In this document: positions 38,877 to 44,304 of the stretch, in pieces
Layout of the letters: every line of letters begins with the position of its first letter
How positions within the stretch are numbered: the first letter of the stretch is position 1
Assembly: GCA_937891765.1 (NCBI GenBank)
Contig: CALAGQ010000102.1
Span: 1-44,304 of the forward strand
DNA length: 44,304 bases
Direction: 5' to 3'
From: an uncultured Nitrospina sp.
Lineage (GTDB): Bacteria; Nitrospinota; Nitrospinia; Nitrospinales; VA-1
The notes under the pieces: generated by a model
Told to the model about the DNA's origin: nothing
What the model saw: only the letters and a program-made list of their open reading frames with translations
The model's database searches: none
Program-made: the position numbers and the translations under genes

Positions 38877-38945
38877 CCACTCGGCGTGGGGCCAGTATTG
38901 CATTGCCCGTGACGCAAGCAACGCCATCAAGCGCAATACTTTTAT
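38877..38945 (-). repeat. Dispersed structured intergenic repeat, copy K1 (diverged, reverse)
   Basis: Starts directly at the stop codon with CCAC-TCGGC-GTGG (38877-38889) then GGGCC. Core arms AGTATTGC and GCAATACT pair over 8 bp, again a different arm sequence that still pairs. Confidence 0.7.
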
Positions 38946-39054
38946 GTTCCCTCCCTCCTTCATAGGGGGGAAGCAAATTACAACGGCTCGTCAAGCCGAG
39001 CTAACCCGTTGTTTGGCCTATATGTTATTACCAGTGACTCCACGCCCAGTGGGG
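38946..39054 (+). repeat. Dispersed structured intergenic repeat, copy K2
   Basis: 5' hairpin CCTCCTTCATAGGGGGG variant, then AAGC, core with ACAACGGCTCGTCAAGCC and CCCGTTGT, where ACAACGG pairs with CCGTTGT. The 3' hairpin CCAC-GCCCA-GTGG (39040-39052) ends flush with the stop codon of the converging LRR gene at 39055. Confidence 0.75.
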
Positions 39055-39609
39055 TTATTCTGATTGGAAGATGCGTAGGGATTTCAGGTGGGCCAGGGAG
39101 GTTCTTAAAGTTTCTTTTGTTTTTCCAGCCAGGAAGTTTCCCCTTACATCAAGTTCCTTCAGTTTGGGGAAATTTTTCGTACTTGCCAGAGCCAAAGCGC
39201 CCGCATCCCGGACTTCATTCCACCCCAACTGCAATTTCTCCAGATTAGGAAAACTGGAAGAATTGGCGAAAGCCAATGTGCCTTCATCTGAAAAAAAATT
39301 ATGCTTCAAAATCAAAGTTTTGAGTTTTGGTAAAGGAGGGGTTTGAGCCAGAACTTCGGCTCCTTTGGAGCTGATGTCGTTGTATCGCAGGTCGAGCTTT
39401 TTAAGTTTTTTTATAAAGTCCTGTTTGATGAGAATTTTCAGGCCTTCATCACCTATATTTTTTCCCGAGAGGTTTAAAACCTTCCCACCCATCGACAGGT
39501 TTTCAGCAAAAAGCTTCTCGTAATCCACCGGCCCGGACGAATCAATTTGAGCCTCAACCCAGTTCGCAGGAAGGAGAAAGAATATCAACAGGAAAAGAAA
39601 CTTCGGCAT
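39055..39609 (-). CDS. Exported leucine-rich-repeat protein
   Basis: 184 aa. Signal peptide MPKFLFLLIFFLLPANWVEA, so secreted or periplasmic. About four ribonuclease-inhibitor-type LRRs (LKxLDLRYNDISSKGAEVLA, LKTLILKHNFFSDEGTLAFA, LEKLQLGWNEVRDAGALALA, LKELDVRG), each about 25-28 residues. This LRR class is rare in bacteria and normally binds proteins. Follows a paralogue that lacks a signal peptide by 8 bp, so they are cotranscribed. Confidence 0.85.
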   Translation of the reverse strand: MPKFLFLLIFFLLPANWVEAQIDSSGPVDYEKLFAENLSMGGKVLNLSGKNIGDEGLKILIKQDFIKKLKKLDLRYNDISSKGAEVLAQTPPLPKLKTLILKHNFFSDEGTLAFANSSSFPNLEKLQLGWNEVRDAGALALASTKNFPKLKELDVRGNFLAGKTKETLRTSLAHLKSLRIFQSE

Positions 39610-39617
39610 TGGAAAGA

Positions 39618-40202
39618 TTAATCCTCTGAATCCCCGTCCTTGGCAGCCCGGGCCTTGAGTTCTTCCCAGCTATTGATCAAGTCTTCGTCATCGTCATCCG
39701 AGACCTCTTCGTAATAAAAATCCTTCAGGTCATCCACATGAAGATGGCAAAGTCGGGTACGGCATTTTGCTTTTTGCAGCGATTCAATTCCTTCACGCCG
39801 GATTCGATTTGAGGTGATAAATAAATGTTTCAGTTTTGAAAGCGTCTGGGATTCGGCAATGGCAATAGCCCCTTCATCTTCGACCAGATTGCCATAAAGG
39901 CTGAGCTTTTTCAGATTGCTCATATAGGGAGACTCGGCTATCGCCTTGACTCCGTCATCGCTGATGACATTGCCATAAATATCCAGGTCGGTCAGGTACT
40001 TGAAGCCTTCTGTGTTGGCAATCGCAATAATTCCTTCGTCGCTGATATTGTTGTTAGGTAAAACCAGTTTTTTCAGCTTGCGAAGATTCTTGGATGTTGA
40101 CAACGCGATGGCCCCCTTGTCCCCGATATTCTGGTTGCTCAAATCGAGAGATTTTTTATCTGGAGTCAGAAACTGCTTAATAAGGTATTCAACACTTGCC
40201 AC
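39618..40202 (-). CDS. Cytoplasmic leucine-rich-repeat protein
   Basis: 194 aa from GTG 40202 (ribosome site AGAGGT about 8 nt upstream). A longer start at GTG 40220 places the ribosome site inside the gene. About five RI-type LRRs: LDLSNQNIGDKGAIALS, LVLPNNNISDEGIIAIA, LDIYGNVISDDGVKAIA, LSLYGNLVEDEGAIAIA, LFITSNRIRREGIESL. A strongly acidic tail (EEVSDDDDEDL) follows. No signal, so cytoplasmic. Paralogue of the secreted LRR protein encoded next. Confidence 0.83.
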   Translation of the reverse strand: MASVEYLIKQFLTPDKKSLDLSNQNIGDKGAIALSTSKNLRKLKKLVLPNNNISDEGIIAIANTEGFKYLTDLDIYGNVISDDGVKAIAESPYMSNLKKLSLYGNLVEDEGAIAIAESQTLSKLKHLFITSNRIRREGIESLQKAKCRTRLCHLHVDDLKDFYYEEVSDDDDEDLINSWEELKARAAKDGDSED

Positions 40203-40270
40203 GAGCCACCACCTCTTCACATGTTTAAAGGGAAATTTTGAGTATCATTATAGCACATTTGGTTCCAGCT

Positions 40271-41614
40271 TTAATCGCCAAGCATGACATATCGCATCAT
40301 GAACAGGACAGCGATCAGAATCATTACGGGATGGACTTCCCCAGCCTTACCCGAAAGGATTTTCGTGAAAGGATAAGTGATAAAGCCCAGAGCCATGCCA
40401 TCGGCGATGCTATAGGTCAAAGGCATGCCCGCAAATGTCAGGAACGCGGGAAGTGCTTCATCCCATTTATTCCAGTCAATCCGGGCCAGATTGGAAGCCA
40501 TGAGACAACCCACAATGATCAACACCGGAGCAGTAATGGGATAGAGCGTCCTGCCCGTCTCCGGAGTGTAGCCCCCGCCGATCATTTGAGCCACAGGGGA
40601 CAGGAAAAGTGCCAGCAAAAAAAGAACCGCAACCACGACGGCAGTAAGACCTGTGCGCCCCCCTTCCGCCACGCCCGTTGAGCTTTCGATGTAGCACACC
40701 ACCGTTGAGGTTCCCATGGCGGCCCCTGCGGTGGTGGCCACCGCATCCGGCAGAAAGGCGCGGGTCGCGCGTGGCAGTTTTCCGTCCCTCAGGAGACCTG
40801 CTTGCTGGCTGACTCCAATAAGGGTGCCCGCCGTATCAAACAGGTCCACAAATACAAAAACCAGGATCACGGTGATCAACCCCAGTTCAAGCGCACCCAA
40901 AATATCCATTTCCATAAACGTCGGCCCCATAGCAGGCGGCAGAGAAACCAGCCCATGGTAACTCACCAGTCCGAAAGGAAGGCCCAGTATGGTCAGCAGG
41001 AACATGCCTATTAATATCGCTCCTTTAATTTTCTTCTGCAGAAGAACCGCAATCAGGATTAATCCAGAAAGGGTGAATAGCACAGGAAGGCTTTTGAGGT
41101 TTCCCAACTTTACCAGAGTTGCCGGATTCTCAACAACCAGCCCGCCCTGGACAAACCCGATGAATGCGATGAACAGCCCGATGCCTGCGGCGATTCCACT
41201 TTTCAGAAAATCAGGAATCAGGTTCAGGATATATTCACGCACCCGCATAACGGTGAGGACAATTAAAATAATGCCGGAACAGAAAACAGCCCCCAGAGCT
41301 TTTTCCCAGGGAATCCCTTGACCAATGACGACGGTATAGGTGAAGTAGAAATTGATCCCCATTCCGGGAGCCAGAGCGATGGGGTAATTGGCCCACAGCC
41401 CCATTATCAGACACCCCAAAGCGGCAGAAAGGCAGGTGGCCGTCATCACGGCCCCGAAATCCATTCCCGTCTCGGACAAGACAGCAGGCTGGACAAAAAT
41501 GATATAGGACGCGGTCAGGAAAGTGGCCAGCCCCGCCCTGATTTCAGTGGGAATATCCGTCCCATTCCGGGTCAGTAGAAAAAATTGGTCAATTCGATGT
41601 TTAAGAGATTGCAA
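40271..41614 (-). CDS. AzgA-type purine permease (NCS2 family)
   Basis: 447 aa, many hydrophobic helices. AzgA signature: TEIRAGLATFLTASYIIFVQ, ALAPGMGINFYFTYTVV, SGIAAGIGLFIAFIGFVQGG, and FVDLFDTAGTLIGVS. Members are proton symporters for adenine, guanine or hypoxanthine in the inner membrane. Lies 33 bp downstream of the tRNA nucleotidyltransferase fusion, so likely one transcript. Confidence 0.93.
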   Translation of the reverse strand: MQSLKHRIDQFFLLTRNGTDIPTEIRAGLATFLTASYIIFVQPAVLSETGMDFGAVMTATCLSAALGCLIMGLWANYPIALAPGMGINFYFTYTVVIGQGIPWEKALGAVFCSGIILIVLTVMRVREYILNLIPDFLKSGIAAGIGLFIAFIGFVQGGLVVENPATLVKLGNLKSLPVLFTLSGLILIAVLLQKKIKGAILIGMFLLTILGLPFGLVSYHGLVSLPPAMGPTFMEMDILGALELGLITVILVFVFVDLFDTAGTLIGVSQQAGLLRDGKLPRATRAFLPDAVATTAGAAMGTSTVVCYIESSTGVAEGGRTGLTAVVVAVLFLLALFLSPVAQMIGGGYTPETGRTLYPITAPVLIIVGCLMASNLARIDWNKWDEALPAFLTFAGMPLTYSIADGMALGFITYPFTKILSGKAGEVHPVMILIAVLFMMRYVMLGD

Positions 41615-41647
41615 TAAAATCTCCTCACGTCCAAGTCGTTTTCGGCT

Positions 41648-44269
41648 TCAGGATTTCAGAAACTGCTCCTCCACCAGGGCGACTTCTTCCTCTCTGGAGT
41701 TCACCCTGCCCATCACCCGTGCTTCCCGAAGCGCATTGAGCACAGACTGGAAAACCGGGCCGGGTTCCAGTCCCATTCCCACCAGATCGTCCCCCGTCAA
41801 TGTGGGCACGGCCTTCCCCTGATACTGGGTAAAATAAATATTCGCATACTGGTTGAGGCGATCCGTGGAAGACAATGCAACCAAAAAAATAACCGCTTCC
41901 ACAGAAAGGTTGGCAAAGGTATGGTAAATCTCCTTCGGCCCCCATTCCTTTTGGGATGTCAGCCGTTTCAAACTTTCCCGACAGCCAGTTCTATCATCTT
42001 GCAATGAGTTCTTCATTCGAGCTGGCAGGTGCAGACGATCTGCCGCTTTTAAAAACGCTTCTTCCTCCAGGGAATAAAACAGTCCCAGAAAATAGACGTA
42101 CCAGTTTTCCGGTTTTTCGGGAACAATGACCCTATCCGCCCAGGGGAATACGGACTCCAGCCTTTCAAGGACCTCAAGGTCTTTGGAGGCTTTCAACATT
42201 TCCGGAGAAATAAACTGAAACAGGTCGAACCCCTGCATCCTACGTATGCAATCCATGGGGCGCTTCTCTTTGAGCAATAGCTTGATCTCGTTAAACAGAC
42301 GCGTTCCGCTTAAAGAATCGACCAGGCGCTTTTTGATGGTGCTTCGCATAAACGCCTCGGCCTGCTTACCCATTGCAAAACCAAATCTCTGCTCAAACCG
42401 TATGGCCCTGAACAACCGGCAGGGGTCCTCAATAAAACTCAAACTATGCAGGACATGGATTTCCCTGCTTCTTAAGTCTCTTTCCCCGTTAAAAAAATCG
42501 ATCAGGCAAAAAGCATTGGCACCGGTCAGCTTAACAGCCATGCTGTTTATGGTGAAGTCGCGCCGGAAAAGGTCAGACTTGACCGAACTTTTTTCCACCG
42601 TCGGTAAGGCACCGGGATGCTGGTAATACTCCATGCGTGCTGTGGCCACATCAATGCGATAGCCGTCGGGGAAAATAACAACAGATGTTCCGAACTTTTC
42701 GTGAGACTTAACCCTGCCGCCAAACTCTTCCGCAAGACAAGCCGCGAAAGGAATCCCCTCCCCTTCAATGACAATATCAATATCCTGATTCGGGATATTC
42801 GAAAGCAGATCCCGGACAAATCCCCCAACCGCATAAACGGATACGCCCAGACGATCGCCAATTTGAGCAATGCTCTCAAGATGCTTGAAAACATCCTTAT
42901 CCAGCCGTTCCTTGATCAGGCTCTTCAGACTTTTATGGACTGCCTTCCCTTGGAATTGGACTCTTGAGGGCTCCGCCGCCATGTCATTGTGCAGAACCCG
43001 AAGCAGATCGCCCCGACTCACCACGCCGATCAACCTGTTCTCAGAATCGACAACGGGAATGAGTTTCTGCTTTTCCTCAATCACAAGAGGAATCACCGAC
43101 TTGAAATAGGCATCGGGAGATGTAACTGCAAAGCGGCTTATCATCAATTCTTCGGCGCGATCCTTTGCCATGGCATGGTGAATGGCTTTTTCCACAATCT
43201 GCCGGGTGATCAGTCCTACCGGTTGTTCATCTGCCAGAACCGGGAGCGTGTTCAAATTATAATGGGTCAGCTTTTTCTCAATGGCTTCAATGGTATCGTC
43301 CACGTCCACCGAAATGGCAGGGGCATGCATGATATCCCTGATACGGCTCAAAGGTTGAACAGAGCGTTCCAGGTCAGCGAGCAGTTTTTCCTTAACCTGT
43401 GCCAGCGTGAGTTCTTTAATGGCAGCAGACGCCGCGCTTTCATGGCCGCCTCCCCCGAAACCCTGAGCCAGTTCAGCGACATTGACTTCCGGGATACTGC
43501 TACGCGCGATCAAATAGATTCTCTTGTCCAGCCGCACCAGCGCGAACACCGCACGAAGGTTTTCCATATCTACAACATTCTGGACCACATAAGCCAGATC
43601 CCGGACAAAATGATCGGAAGATGCCGTAGTGAGCGTGACCTCAACTCCGTTGATCAGGTGAGTTTCCAGGCTGGATACCAGTTTATTGAAAATATCAAGT
43701 TGTTCCGAATTCAACCTTTGCCGCATATAACTGGAAACCCGGCTCAAGTCCGCTCCTCTTTTAATCAGGTCTCCGGCGGCAATCAGATCTTCTGGAGTGG
43801 TCGAGACGGTAACTAGTGAGTGCGTATCCTGATAAATCCCCAGAACCATCAAGGTGCATTCCTCCGGTGTTAGAGACATATTCTTTTCTAACAAAATTTC
43901 ATGAAGGATCGTGGTGGAGGCGCCTCTTTTTTTTATTATTCCCTGACCAGCTCTAATTTCCGGCTGTGGGCCCGAGTGGTGATCATAGATATGGACCTCC
44001 ACTTGCGGGTCATCCATCAAGGGAGCAAAAACCCCGATTCTTTCCGGTGCATGGGTGTCGACAACCACCAATAGCCGGATCTGGTCTAAAGCAATATCCT
44101 TAATTCGGGTGAATTCAAGAAGAGGACTCTCCTCTTTCAAAAAATCTTCCACCAGACGTTCGGTAGACCCCGGGAGGACAAGATGAGCCTCGGGATATAG
44201 CTTTTTCGCCGCCATCATAGAGGCCAGACAATCAAAGTCCGCATTCAAATGTGTTGTGATGACTTGCAT
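41648..44269 (-). CDS. tRNA nucleotidyltransferase fused to DHH-DHHA1 and CBS domains
   Basis: 873 aa. Domain order: DHH phosphoesterase (HLNADFDCLAS at 7-17, VVDTHAP, YDHH), DHHA1 (GFGGGGHESAA), two CBS domains (about 315-435), then the class II nucleotidyltransferase: YAVGGFVRDLL and NQDIDIVIEG with the DxD metal site, RRDFTINSMA, and DPCRLFRAIRFEQRFGF. Adds or repairs the CCA end of tRNA. Organisms with this fusion often have split CC- and A-adding enzymes; this is the A-adding type by layout, which is inference. The DHH domain may cut small nucleotides or single-stranded RNA. Confidence 0.92.
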   Translation of the reverse strand: MQVITTHLNADFDCLASMMAAKKLYPEAHLVLPGSTERLVEDFLKEESPLLEFTRIKDIALDQIRLLVVVDTHAPERIGVFAPLMDDPQVEVHIYDHHSGPQPEIRAGQGIIKKRGASTTILHEILLEKNMSLTPEECTLMVLGIYQDTHSLVTVSTTPEDLIAAGDLIKRGADLSRVSSYMRQRLNSEQLDIFNKLVSSLETHLINGVEVTLTTASSDHFVRDLAYVVQNVVDMENLRAVFALVRLDKRIYLIARSSIPEVNVAELAQGFGGGGHESAASAAIKELTLAQVKEKLLADLERSVQPLSRIRDIMHAPAISVDVDDTIEAIEKKLTHYNLNTLPVLADEQPVGLITRQIVEKAIHHAMAKDRAEELMISRFAVTSPDAYFKSVIPLVIEEKQKLIPVVDSENRLIGVVSRGDLLRVLHNDMAAEPSRVQFQGKAVHKSLKSLIKERLDKDVFKHLESIAQIGDRLGVSVYAVGGFVRDLLSNIPNQDIDIVIEGEGIPFAACLAEEFGGRVKSHEKFGTSVVIFPDGYRIDVATARMEYYQHPGALPTVEKSSVKSDLFRRDFTINSMAVKLTGANAFCLIDFFNGERDLRSREIHVLHSLSFIEDPCRLFRAIRFEQRFGFAMGKQAEAFMRSTIKKRLVDSLSGTRLFNEIKLLLKEKRPMDCIRRMQGFDLFQFISPEMLKASKDLEVLERLESVFPWADRVIVPEKPENWYVYFLGLFYSLEEEAFLKAADRLHLPARMKNSLQDDRTGCRESLKRLTSQKEWGPKEIYHTFANLSVEAVIFLVALSSTDRLNQYANIYFTQYQGKAVPTLTGDDLVGMGLEPGPVFQSVLNALREARVMGRVNSREEEVALVEEQFLKS

Positions 44270-44304
44270 GGATTCCGCAATACGAATCTGTTTTTAAATT
44301 CAGT

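Noticed and set aside
10611..39054. Dispersed repeats as a CRISPR array or an insertion sequence
   Set aside because: Copies are kilobases apart with no regular spacers, no cas genes, and no transposase frame; each is about 100 bp.

Overview
The window looks like a chromosomal segment of a Gram-negative bacterium with a respiratory, cytochrome-rich lifestyle. It has periplasmic HtrA proteases, YajC-SecD-SecF, lipoproteins, DsbA, c-type haem proteins, RuvABC and an HdrB-type (class E) succinate dehydrogenase. Family content suggests a Nitrospinota- or Desulfobacterota-like lineage, but this is inference: no 16S rRNA or other decisive marker is present. There is no phage, plasmid, transposase, integrase or CRISPR array.

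Layout. 1-3588 (minus): a tRNA-Glu(CUC) cut by the window edge, preceded by sdhA-sdhB-sdhE. 3959-10289: a DEAD-box helicase (plus) converging on a minus-strand run of two HtrA proteases and LigA. 10863-13953 (plus): a DUF2065 membrane protein, a lipoprotein, an Hda-like DnaA paralogue and an OleC-like AMP-forming ligase. 13998-20591 (mostly minus): a PAP2 phosphatase, rnpB (RNase P RNA), a coiled-coil zinc-ribbon protein, SecF, SecD, YajC and a secreted protein of unknown function. 20808-23926: a tiny YjfB-like gene behind a sigma-54 promoter, then a second flavoprotein/iron-sulfur pair with a degenerate NERD protein. 24009-27026 (plus): yebC-ruvC-ruvA-ruvB. 27023-28467 (minus): FAH-family and dienelactone-hydrolase-family proteins. 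28588-30728 (plus): a sigma-54 promoter driving a 49-aa protein and a free-standing sigma-70 region-4 protein, then an MBL-fold protein. 30826-34825: short glucan phosphorylase, a diheme Tll0287-like protein and a PHP phosphoesterase. 35005-38876 (plus): a lipoprotein fusing a UshA-like phosphoesterase domain to a tetraheme domain, DsbA, a CtpA protease and a small protein. 39055-44269 (minus): two leucine-rich-repeat proteins, an AzgA-type purine permease and a DHH-CBS-tRNA nucleotidyltransferase fusion.

The feature that stands out is not a protein. A dispersed, roughly 100-bp intergenic repeat occurs about 11 times (10.6, 11.5, 15.6, 16.9, 19.9, 21.0, 24.8, 29.1, 32.7 and twice at 38.9-39.05 kb). 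Its arms change sequence but keep pairing, and its end hairpins keep a five-base loop of the GCCGA/GCCTA type. Several copies abut stop codons exactly, and one convergent junction is made only of two copies. I read it as an ERIC/REP-like structured element, possibly acting in transcript 3' ends. The second finding is a pair of perfect sigma-54 (-24/-12) promoters, one upstream of a motility-type microprotein and one upstream of a sigma region-4-only protein. They point to an RpoN-driven regulatory layer.
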